DNA of 5,888 nucleotides from Thalassospira sp. UBA1131 (lineage in GTDB: Bacteria > Pseudomonadota > Alphaproteobacteria > Rhodospirillales > Thalassospiraceae). The DNA is taken from positions 1 through 5,888 of the forward strand of contig NZ_DCAO01000133.1 of the NCBI RefSeq assembly GCF_002311515.1, in the 5' to 3' direction. Under the pieces are notes generated by a model that worked only from the letters and a program-made list of their open reading frames with translations, searched no databases and was not told the origin of the DNA. The position numbers and the translations under genes are program-made. Of this stretch, positions 1 through 5,289 are shown piece after piece; the first letter of the stretch is position 1, and each line of letters begins with the position of its first letter.

Positions 1-1
1 C

Positions 2-619
2 GCGGTTCATCCATGGATCATTTATAAGCGTGCGGGTGAAACCAAATATACCCGCTATGACGTGGTGGGGTGGGGCAGCGGCAATGTGGTGCGCCAGAAT
101 TACGCGATCCCGGATGGTCTTTGGTATGGCTCGAAACCGGAACTTCTCGCGGCTCATCAGGGCGAGGCGGCCGAAAAGCTGATCCCCGAAATCGAACAGG
201 CGATCAAATCCTATCCGTTCCCGCGCGAATATCGCAGTTATCCGGGCCCGAACAGCAACACCTTCATCGCCCATATCGGCCGTGAAGTGCCGGGGCTGAA
301 CCTTGATATGCCAGCCAACGCAATCGGCAAGGATTATCGCCCGATCACCAATCCGGTTGGGCTTTCTTCAAGCGGGCAGGGCGTGCAGGCGAACCTGCTG
401 GGTGTTCTCGGCATGTCGCTTGGTCTGGAAGAGGGGATCGAGCTTAACCTGCTGGGTCTGAACTTCGGGATTGATTTCAACCGTCCGGCACTGCGTTTGC
501 CATCCATCGGTCGCTTGGGCATGGATAGTGTTGCGCAAACAACCGAAGCTGCGGAGCCCAAAAGTGATCGTGCGGCGAAGGAAACGGCAATTGATGTCGT
601 CGCAGAACCGAGCAGTTAA
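2..619 (+). CDS. DUF3750 family protein, 3' part (N-terminus outside window)
   Basis: The reading frame is open from base 2 and ends at TAA 617-619, giving the last 205 residues; the true start lies to the left. The GTG at 62 is internal, because conserved-looking sequence (HPWIIYKRAGE, then TRYDVVGWG) precedes it in frame. I recognise the pattern as DUF3750: an early H-x-W segment, VVGWGSGN, PDGLWYG, a helix (EKLIPEIEQAI), then YPGPNSNTFIAHI, AIGKDY, a Gly/Ser loop (SSSGQG) and a C-terminal hydrophobic part rich in Leu-Gly (LLGVLGMSLGLEEGIELNLLG) ending in PALRLPSIGRLG. A roughly 30-residue Ala/Glu/Lys-rich tail follows and looks disordered. No biochemical function is established for the family as far as I know. 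The His near the left edge and the N-S-N-T-F motif recall the His and Asn-Cys motifs of permuted papain-like folds, which is inference only. Its stop overlaps that of the opposing tspO gene. Confidence 0.85.
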   Translation, partial: AVHPWIIYKRAGETKYTRYDVVGWGSGNVVRQNYAIPDGLWYGSKPELLAAHQGEAAEKLIPEIEQAIKSYPFPREYRSYPGPNSNTFIAHIGREVPGLNLDMPANAIGKDYRPITNPVGLSSSGQGVQANLLGVLGMSLGLEEGIELNLLGLNFGIDFNRPALRLPSIGRLGMDSVAQTTEAAEPKSDRAAKETAIDVVAEPSS

Positions 620-1140
620 TTAAGCTGCCAGATCGCGGCATTGAGCAGGGTGGCAAATCCCACCCAAAGGGCATAGGGCACCAATAGCATCCCGGCCAGA
701 CGGTCAATCTTCCAGAATGCAACCATGTTGGCGATGATCAGGCCAAGCAGGATAACGATATCGATCAGGCCAAGCAGGGGTGACTGCGCGCCAAAGAACA
801 AAAACGACCATGCAAGGTTAAGCGTCAACTGACCTGCATAAAGGCCAAAGGCGCCTTTGGCGTTGGCGATGCCCACCTTAAGCCAGGCGCGCCAGCCGCT
901 AAACGCGATCATGAAATAAATGACGGTCCATACCGGGCCGAAAACCCAGTTGGGTGGGCGGAAGGACGGCTTGTTCAGTGCCGCATACCAGTCATTGACG
1001 CTGGTGGCTGTCACCGCCCCGCCAAATGCCGATATGATCAGACACAACACCAGAAACGCAATCAGGGCAAAGACACGGGTGCGATGGTTGGGGTGATGAA
1101 TGTGCCCTGCACTCATCGTTTCCTGTTCGCTGTTGGTCAT
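616..1140 (-). CDS. tspO: TspO/MBR family tryptophan-rich membrane protein
   Basis: A 174-residue member of the TspO/peripheral benzodiazepine receptor family, a five-helix inner-membrane protein that binds tetrapyrroles and sterol-like ligands; in Rhodobacter it modulates oxygen-responsive pigment gene expression. Family marks are clear: WYAALNKPSFRPPNWVFGPVW (residues 51-71), the helix-2 end SGWRAW, the helix-3 motif QLTLNLAWSFLFFG (104-117) and the C-terminal PYALWVGFATLLNAAIWQLN (155-174). Approximate helices are 22-45, 68-87, 99-118, 121-143 and 149-171. The N-terminus is longer than the family minimum and has a His-rich stretch, HIHHPNH (13-19). The start is uncertain: ATG at 1140 has AAAGGA but with a long 12-nt spacer, while ATG at 1116 (residue 9) has AGGA only 4 nt away. 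It sits 21 bp downstream of the lipoprotein hydrolase gene and is probably co-transcribed with it. Its stop overlaps that of the facing DUF3750 gene. Confidence 0.95.
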   Translation of the reverse strand: MTNSEQETMSAGHIHHPNHRTRVFALIAFLVLCLIISAFGGAVTATSVNDWYAALNKPSFRPPNWVFGPVWTVIYFMIAFSGWRAWLKVGIANAKGAFGLYAGQLTLNLAWSFLFFGAQSPLLGLIDIVILLGLIIANMVAFWKIDRLAGMLLVPYALWVGFATLLNAAIWQLN

Positions 1141-1161
1141 GGTGTTGACGGGTCCTTTGGC

Positions 1162-2328
1162 CTAGTTGGTGACGTCGCCGATTGCGTCGATCAACGCATC
1201 GAAATAGGGGTTCCAGGTCAGGCGGGCATGGTACTTGCCCGGCTCCATATATCCCCATGCACTGCGCCAGAGCAGTGCGCGATCCGCTGGACGTTCGATG
1301 TCTTCCTGACCGTTCTCGATGAAGACAAAGCTTCCCTTTGCACCGTAATACGGATTGTCGGGCGAGAACAGGGCGCTCAGATGTGAGAAACTGCTGATCT
1401 GTTGATCTGGCAGACTGCTGTTGAGGTTCTCAATCCGGCTGTCGTTGCTTGGTGCGTTGACTTCATCATACCAGACCAGACGTGAAGTCGGGTTGGTGAA
1501 ATGCGTCTCAAAGCGACGAAGCATCGCAATTGGATCGAGCACACTGTCGTCCGCGCTCATGGTAACAAGGGCGGGGCGGTCAAACGGCTTTGCGTCAAGC
1601 GCATCATCAACGTCGGTGACGCTGCGGTAATAAAGTGCCGATGCCTTGGTCGACAGGGACTGATAGTTGATCACGTTGTCTTCCGGATCAGCATCGACCC
1701 AATCCCACAGATACTGGACCAGTGGTGTCAGGAATAACAGATCACTGCCCGGCTCGATGCCCGGCGAAAACAGCAACAGCCCGTCAATGTCCGGGTTTCG
1801 CGCAGCGTAACTGGTGACAAGGTTGCCACCGGTTGAAAAGCCACCCAGCCAGACTTCATCCACCTCGCGTTCCAGAAGCGCAACCTGATGGGCGACCGAT
1901 CCAGTCCAGTCCTCATAATCGGGCAGGCTGAGATCCCCCGGGCGGGTGCCGTGGCCGGGCAGCAACATCGACCGCGCAAGCCAGCCATCCTTTGCCATTG
2001 CCACTGCAATATCGTGGAAGTACCAAGGACTTGATCCCAGACCATGAACGAACAAAACCCCACGGCTGGGCTTATTTGCGTCCATTGGTTCTGGCCGAAC
2101 TTCAAATGGAATATTGCGCGCAATCTCCATTTCGTGGTCATCGGTCAGAAAAACCCGATGGGAGGCGATCCAGTCACGCGTTTCAGATACGTAATCCTCG
2201 AAATTATCCTGCATGTAGGGCGGGATATCGGGTGACTGGTCATAAAGCGCGTTTTCCGGCGGGAATGCACAGGCCGCAAGCAGGCTTGCCGGGATCAGGG
2301 CCAACAGGATTGTGCGAAGTGGGCGCAT
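1162..2328 (-). CDS. Lipoprotein alpha/beta hydrolase (carboxylesterase / acylglycerol lipase-like)
   Basis: A 388-residue predicted lipid-anchored serine hydrolase. Residues 1-20 form a lipoprotein signal: Arg at 2 and 5, a hydrophobic core, and the lipobox L-A-A-C with Cys20 as the acylated residue. Ala at +2 (no Asp) suggests outer-membrane sorting. The alpha/beta hydrolase core starts near residue 88. The oxyanion-loop motif VLFVHGLGSS is at 91-100 and LLPGHGTRPGDL at 122-133. The nucleophile elbow G-F-S-T-G has Ser165. The probable acid is Asp261 in SADDSVLDP, and the probable catalytic base is His316 in SFSHLSAL. The PGHGT...DW pattern resembles Est30-type carboxylesterases and monoacylglycerol lipases (Hydrolase_4/S33 clan); the substrate cannot be read from sequence. 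An in-frame ATG 18 nt upstream (2346) lacks a ribosome site, whereas this ATG has AAAGGA at 6 nt, so I chose it. It is first in a probable operon with tspO. Confidence 0.9.
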   Translation of the reverse strand: MRPLRTILLALIPASLLAACAFPPENALYDQSPDIPPYMQDNFEDYVSETRDWIASHRVFLTDDHEMEIARNIPFEVRPEPMDANKPSRGVLFVHGLGSSPWYFHDIAVAMAKDGWLARSMLLPGHGTRPGDLSLPDYEDWTGSVAHQVALLEREVDEVWLGGFSTGGNLVTSYAARNPDIDGLLLFSPGIEPGSDLLFLTPLVQYLWDWVDADPEDNVINYQSLSTKASALYYRSVTDVDDALDAKPFDRPALVTMSADDSVLDPIAMLRRFETHFTNPTSRLVWYDEVNAPSNDSRIENLNSSLPDQQISSFSHLSALFSPDNPYYGAKGSFVFIENGQEDIERPADRALLWRSAWGYMEPGKYHARLTWNPYFDALIDAIGDVTN

Positions 2329-2334
2329 GAGATG

Positions 2335-2340
2335 TCCTTT
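2335..2340 (-). promoter_or_regulatory. Ribosome binding site of the lipoprotein hydrolase
   Basis: On the minus strand AAAGGA lies 6 nt before the ATG at 2328-2326. The upstream in-frame ATG at 2346 has no such element and would fall only a few bases after the predicted transcription start. This site therefore decides the start in favour of the shorter protein, which also begins directly with a normal lipoprotein signal. Confidence 0.75.
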
Positions 2341-2357
2341 GGCCATGATGCTGAGAA

Positions 2358-2388
2358 ATTATGTAAATCACTGAAATGGCTACGTCAA
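2358..2388 (-). promoter_or_regulatory. Candidate sigma-70-type promoter for hydrolase-tspO operon
   Basis: On the minus strand TTGACG (2388-2383) matches 5 of 6 of the -35 consensus. It is followed by CATAAT (2363-2358, 5 of 6 of the -10 consensus) at a long 19-bp spacing, or by the weaker TACATA at 17 bp. Transcription would begin near 2351, leaving about 22 nt of leader before the ATG at 2328. The long spacing keeps the confidence moderate. Confidence 0.45.
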
Positions 2389-2489
2389 ACGGCGCACTGC
2401 AGATCACTTGTTTGGGGCGTCTTATCGTGCGTTGGTGTGCCCGGATAGCGATAGGAAGATTATCGGATGCCAAGCTGAAATGGCAAGCA

Positions 2490-2509
2490 GCTGTGATGGC
2501 CGTCACAGC
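2490..2509 (+). promoter_or_regulatory. CRP/FNR-superfamily operator, TGTGA-N6-TCACA
   Basis: A 20-bp inverted repeat with perfect 7-bp arms (GCTGTGA and TCACAGC) around a 6-bp centre that itself contains GGCC. The half-sites and spacing equal the Escherichia coli CRP consensus TGTGA-N6-TCACA; FNR sites differ, using TTGAT-N4-ATCAA. The dyad centre is at 2499.5, about 58-60 bp upstream of the start predicted from the TATGAT element, close to the class I activator position. A class II-like arrangement is also possible if the -10 is the TATATG at 2527-2532. The hydrolase promoter is about 150 bp away in the other direction, so the chemoreceptor is the likelier target. Confidence 0.65.
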
Positions 2510-2541
2510 AAAGAGATAATGCATAATATATGCGATTCAAT

Positions 2542-2550
2542 TGGTATGAT
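2542..2550 (+). promoter_or_regulatory. Candidate extended -10 promoter element of chemoreceptor gene
   Basis: TGG followed by TATGAT (2545-2550) fits the extended -10 pattern TGn-TATAAT with one mismatch in the hexamer. No good -35 lies 16-18 bp upstream, which would suit an activator-dependent promoter given the CRP-type dyad further upstream. Just upstream, 2521-2533 is an AT-rich palindrome (GCATA-ATA-TATGC) that contains alternative -10 hexamers. A start near 2557-2559 would give a leader of just under 100 nt. Confidence 0.35.
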
Positions 2551-2577
2551 GATTTTTGACATGGTCACGGGCCAGCG

Positions 2578-2596
2578 ACTTCAGTGTTTGTGAAGT
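2578..2596 (+). other. Leader stem-loop 1
   Basis: Perfect 6-bp arms ACTTCA and TGAAGT around a 7-nt loop (GTGTTTG). It lies in the presumed chemoreceptor leader and is followed by an A-rich single-stranded stretch. No U-tract follows, so it is not an intrinsic terminator. A role in mRNA stability or regulation is possible but unproven. Confidence 0.3.
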
Positions 2597-2614
2597 GGTT
2601 CTAAAACAAGAAAA

Positions 2615-2636
2615 CCTTGCCGCCACCTTGGCAAGG
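2615..2636 (+). other. Leader stem-loop 2 just before the ribosome site
   Basis: Perfect 7-bp GC-rich arms CCTTGCC and GGCAAGG enclose an 8-nt loop (GCCACCTT). The stem ends 7 nt before the AAGGGG ribosome site of the chemoreceptor gene, close enough to affect ribosome access or to protect the 5' part of the message. No T-run follows it, so termination is unlikely. Confidence 0.4.
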
Positions 2637-2643
2637 AATATTC

Positions 2644-2649
2644 AAGGGG
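2644..2649 (+). promoter_or_regulatory. Ribosome binding site of chemoreceptor gene
   Basis: AAGGGG lies 6 nt before the ATG at 2656-2658. It fixes the start there instead of at an in-frame TTG at 2617, which sits inside the arm of a stem-loop and would add 13 residues unlike a chemoreceptor N-terminus. Confidence 0.75.
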
Positions 2650-2655
2650 ATTGGG

Positions 2656-4347
2656 ATGTTATCATTGAGTTCGGTGAAAATCGGCACACGTATGCTGATT
2701 ATTGTCGCGGGCGCGGTTCTTGCGGTGTTGCTGGTCGGGGCGTTCGGTCTGACCGAATTGCGCCAAAACATGCTTGAAGACCGCAAAACAAAAACGAAGA
2801 ACCTTGTTGAATCCACAATCAATTTGATTGGTCATTATCATGCGCTGGAACAGTCCGGCGAAATGACCACCGAAGAGGCGCAAAATGCCGCCAAAGGCGC
2901 TGTTGCATCCCTTCGTTATGATGAAAAGAACTATTTCTTTGTGTTCGATCACACGCCGGTTCTTTTGATCCATGACATCAAGAAGGATCTTGTCGGCAAA
3001 AATCTGACCGACAATGTCGATGGATCGGGCAAATTCCTTTACCGCGAGTTCGTGCGCGTCGCCGAAGAGAAGGGCGAGGGTTTTGTCGATTATACCTACA
3101 AGGTCCCGAATTCGGATGATCTTCGTCCGAAGCTTTCATTCGTCAAGGATTTCAAGCCATGGGGCTGGATCGTCGCCACCGGTATTTACATCGATGATGT
3201 AAACGCTGTTTTCATGCAAATCATGCTGGTGATGGGTGGTGTTGCCTTGGCAATTCTGGTCGCGGTTGTCGGCGTGTCGTTGATGATCAGTCGCGGCATT
3301 ACCCGCCCGCTTTTCGATATTTCGGAAAACATGCTGCGTCTGTCGCAGGGTGATCACAATATCGAAGTCAATTACACCCACCAGAAAAGCGAGATCGGCG
3401 ATCTGGCGCGGGCGATGGATATCTTCAAATCGAAAACCATCGAAATGGAAGAAATGCGCACCCAGCGTGAAGAGCAGGAACGCATCGCCGAAGAAGACAA
3501 ACGTGCGGCCCTTCGCAAAATGGCCGACAGTTTCGAAGCCAGTGTCGGGCAGGTAGTCGCCCAGGTGATCGAGGCATCGGGCAATATGCAAAGCTCTGCC
3601 AATGCGATGACCGATACCTCCAAACAGGTCGGCGAACGTTCAACGGTTGTTTCGGCAGCATCGCAGGAAATGTCGACGAACGTGGAAACGGTTGCCTCGG
3701 CGGCAGAGGAACTGAGCACGTCTATTGCCGAAATCAGCAATCAGGTTGCACAGTCCGCAACCATCGCCAAAGGCGCTGTTCAAACCTCGGAAGAAACGCA
3801 TCAGAAGATCGAATTGCTGGCAGAGGCGGCAAACCAGATTGGTGAAGTTGTTTCGCTGATCACCGACATTGCCGAACAGACCAACCTTCTGGCCCTGAAC
3901 GCAACGATCGAGGCCGCGCGTGCCGGTGATGCCGGCAAGGGCTTTGCCGTGGTTGCCAACGAGGTCAAGAACCTCGCAAACCAGACGGCAAAGGCAACCG
4001 AGGATATCCGGTCCCAGGTCAGCGACATTCAGGTTGCCACATCCAATGCAGTCAATGCGATTGCCGAGATTGCCGAAACCATCCGAAGCCTCGACGGGGC
4101 GACGACGACAATCGCGTCCGCTGTTGAAGAGCAGGGGGCCGCAACCCAGGAAATCGCGCGCAACGTTGAACAGGCCTCACATGGCAGCCGCGATGTATCT
4201 GAAAACATCTCGGGCGTGTCGACGGCGGCCAATGACGCCGAAAAGCTCTCGGGCGAGGTGCTTGGCCTTGCAGAAGACCTTGGACGGCAGGCAGCTGTTC
4301 TGAACGAAGCTGTTGAATCGTTCCTGGCCGAAGTGCGTAACGCCTAA
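2656..4347 (+). CDS. Methyl-accepting chemotaxis protein with sCache sensor and HAMP
   Basis: A 563-residue transmembrane chemoreceptor. It has a short cytoplasmic N-terminus, TM1 at about 11-31, a periplasmic single-Cache domain (about 37-182) with the family marks YDEKNYFFVFD and PWGWIVATGIYIDDV, and TM2 at about 187-211. A HAMP domain (about 209-265, ITRPL start and EIGDLARAM end) and a charged coiled coil lead into the MCP signalling domain (about 297-563). The hairpin tip has the canonical EQTNLLALNATIEAARAGD (407-425), which contacts CheA and CheW. Gln/Glu pairs such as SQEM near 337 and AEEL near 351 are candidate methylation sites. No C-terminal CheR-tether pentapeptide is present; the protein ends in AEVRNA. 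sCache_2 receptors studied elsewhere often sense short carboxylic acids, but the ligand here is unknown. No chemotaxis genes adjoin it, so it is an orphan receptor, with a CRP-type site upstream and an intrinsic terminator downstream. Confidence 0.96.
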   Translation: MLSLSSVKIGTRMLIIVAGAVLAVLLVGAFGLTELRQNMLEDRKTKTKNLVESTINLIGHYHALEQSGEMTTEEAQNAAKGAVASLRYDEKNYFFVFDHTPVLLIHDIKKDLVGKNLTDNVDGSGKFLYREFVRVAEEKGEGFVDYTYKVPNSDDLRPKLSFVKDFKPWGWIVATGIYIDDVNAVFMQIMLVMGGVALAILVAVVGVSLMISRGITRPLFDISENMLRLSQGDHNIEVNYTHQKSEIGDLARAMDIFKSKTIEMEEMRTQREEQERIAEEDKRAALRKMADSFEASVGQVVAQVIEASGNMQSSANAMTDTSKQVGERSTVVSAASQEMSTNVETVASAAEELSTSIAEISNQVAQSATIAKGAVQTSEETHQKIELLAEAANQIGEVVSLITDIAEQTNLLALNATIEAARAGDAGKGFAVVANEVKNLANQTAKATEDIRSQVSDIQVATSNAVNAIAEIAETIRSLDGATTTIASAVEEQGAATQEIARNVEQASHGSRDVSENISGVSTAANDAEKLSGEVLGLAEDLGRQAAVLNEAVESFLAEVRNA

Positions 4348-4370
4348 GCCTGAGACGATCACGCAAAACA

Positions 4371-4406
4371 AAACCGCCAGTCCTGTAACAGGGCTGGCGG
4401 TTTTTT
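4371..4406. terminator. Bidirectional intrinsic terminator
   Basis: A 12-bp stem (4374-4385 with 4389-4400; one T-G wobble on the plus strand) has a TAA loop and is followed by six T's (4401-4406). On the other strand, the A's at 4370-4373 and the A-rich stretch to their left give the leftward transcript its own U-rich tail. It lies between the chemoreceptor stop (4347) and the stop of the converging GST gene (4434), so it can end both transcripts. Confidence 0.92.
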
Positions 4407-4433
4407 CATGATCTTGTGGTTTGGTTTATCTGG

Positions 4434-5135
4434 TCAGGATTTCTGGGTGCTTTTCGCCGTCTGACCAAACAGGACTTTTTTGTCTTCTTCACTCATTTCG
4501 CCAGCGCGCAGACCTTCGCCCGCCTTATAGGCGGCAATCGTTGCCGGACGGGACTGTATGGCTTCGAACCAGCGTTTCAGGTTCGGGAACTCATTGAGGT
4601 CCTGCTGCTGTTTTTCGTGGCTGACAATCCATGGATAGCAGGCCATATCGGCAATCGTGTAGTCATCACCGGCAATGAATTTGCGGCCCTCAAGACGCTT
4701 GTTCAGTACGCCATAAAGACGATTGGTCTCGTTGACATAACGGGTAATCGCATACGGGATCTTTTCCGGCGCGTAGGTGCCGAAATGATGGTTCTGACCG
4801 GCCATCGGGCCAAGCCCCCCCATCTGCCAGAACAGCCATTCCATCACTGTCTTGCGTCCGCGCACATCGGTCGGGATGAACTTTCCGGTTGTCTCGGCCA
4901 GATATTGCAAGATGGCGCCGGACTCAAACACCGTAATGTCCTCGCCACCATCGGCGGGGTCGTGATCAATGATCGCCGGCATGCGGTTGTTGGGCGAGAA
5001 GGCCAGGAATTCCGGTTTGAACTGATCGCCCGTGCCGATATTGACCGGCACGATCTTGTAGTCCAGTCCGGCTTCTTCAAGGAACAGTGTGATTTTATGG
5101 CCGTTGGGGGTTGGCCAGTAATACAGATCAATCAT
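4434..5135 (-). CDS. Nu-class glutathione S-transferase, YfcG/YghU-like
   Basis: A 233-residue GST closely resembling Escherichia coli YfcG, a glutathione-dependent disulfide-bond oxidoreductase. The thioredoxin-like N-terminal domain (1-85) begins MIDLYYWPTPNGHKITLFLEE-like; the Thr9-Pro10-Asn11 motif replaces the usual Tyr/Ser/Cys of other classes. M52-P53 is the cis-Pro that contacts glutathione, and E71-S72 (FESGAI) binds the gamma-glutamyl end. The helical C-terminal domain carries LFWQMGGLGPMAGQNHHF (101-118), shared with YfcG, and the N-capping-box segment TIADMACYPW (160-169). The C-terminus has a Lys/Ser/Thr-rich extension beyond the usual 215 or so residues. The ribosome site AAAGGAG is 10 nt before the ATG. 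Cytosolic; a role in thiol-disulfide balance or peroxide reduction is inferred from the family. It is divergent from a second, related GST. Confidence 0.95.
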   Translation of the reverse strand: MIDLYYWPTPNGHKITLFLEEAGLDYKIVPVNIGTGDQFKPEFLAFSPNNRMPAIIDHDPADGGEDITVFESGAILQYLAETTGKFIPTDVRGRKTVMEWLFWQMGGLGPMAGQNHHFGTYAPEKIPYAITRYVNETNRLYGVLNKRLEGRKFIAGDDYTIADMACYPWIVSHEKQQQDLNEFPNLKRWFEAIQSRPATIAAYKAGEGLRAGEMSEEDKKVLFGQTAKSTQKS

Positions 5136-5172
5136 GGGCCAAAGGCTCCTTTAAACTATTCGTGATGGCGAA

Positions 5173-5185
5173 TTCGATAATCGAA
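5173..5185. promoter_or_regulatory. Palindrome in GST divergent spacer, possible LysR-type operator
   Basis: TTCGAT-A-ATCGAA is a perfect 6-bp-arm palindrome with one central base. It fits the T-N11-A dyad of LysR-type regulators and overlaps a second palindrome, CGAATTCG (5169-5176). It lies 38 bp before the leftward GST start and about 105 bp before the rightward one, a position that could control both. No regulator gene is in the window. I see no convincing -35/-10 pair for either gene in the 154-bp spacer. Confidence 0.35.
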
Positions 5186-5289
5186 GCTTGCCAATCAGGT
5201 TGTTATCGGTCAATTTAAAACGATCATTCCAAAATGCAAGAGCCGGTCACGCCATTGTGTAACGGCGATACTTGGCAAGGAGACGTGTC

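Larger units (their letters stand above)
2329..2655. other. Divergent intergenic control region, hydrolase / chemoreceptor
   Basis: This 327-bp stretch holds no credible gene; the short open frames across it lack ribosome sites and family-like sequence. From left to right it contains the ribosome site and promoter of the leftward hydrolase operon, a loosely structured segment (2400-2480), a CRP-type dyad (2490-2509), an AT-rich 13-bp palindrome (2521-2533), a candidate extended -10 element (2542-2550), and a presumed leader with two stem-loops (2578-2596 and 2615-2636) ahead of the chemoreceptor ribosome site. Confidence 0.7.

Noticed and set aside
648..665. GGGTGG/CCACCC hairpin as a terminator for the DUF3750 gene
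   Set aside because: It lies within the tspO coding sequence and is not followed by a T-run on either strand.
2329..2346. Upstream ATG at 2346 as the start of the lipoprotein hydrolase
   Set aside because: It has no ribosome site, lies a few bases from the predicted transcription start, and adds a non-signal-like MAKGHL prefix before the lipoprotein signal.
2556..2561. TTGACA, a perfect -35 hexamer
   Set aside because: No acceptable -10 hexamer occurs 16-19 bp downstream (the 17-bp position reads CTTCAG), so it is probably a chance match.
2602..2626. Flagellar sigma-28-like promoter (TAAA then GCCG) before the chemoreceptor
   Set aside because: The spacing is 13 instead of 15 bp, and the -10 half reads GCCGCCAC instead of GCCGATAA; it would also start transcription almost on top of the ribosome site.
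2617..2655. TTG start giving a 13-residue longer chemoreceptor
   Set aside because: It falls inside a stem-loop arm and has no ribosome site, while ATG 2656 has AAGGGG at 6 nt and gives a normal receptor N-terminus.
4416..5165. 249-codon open frame on the plus strand across the GST gene
   Set aside because: It is fully antisense to the well-supported GST, has no ribosome site, and its translation shows no family-like pattern. It is a shadow of biased codon usage on the other strand.
5250..5267. CGCC/GGCG hairpin before the second GST
   Set aside because: Only 4 bp of contiguous stem with an inner mismatch; too weak to call.
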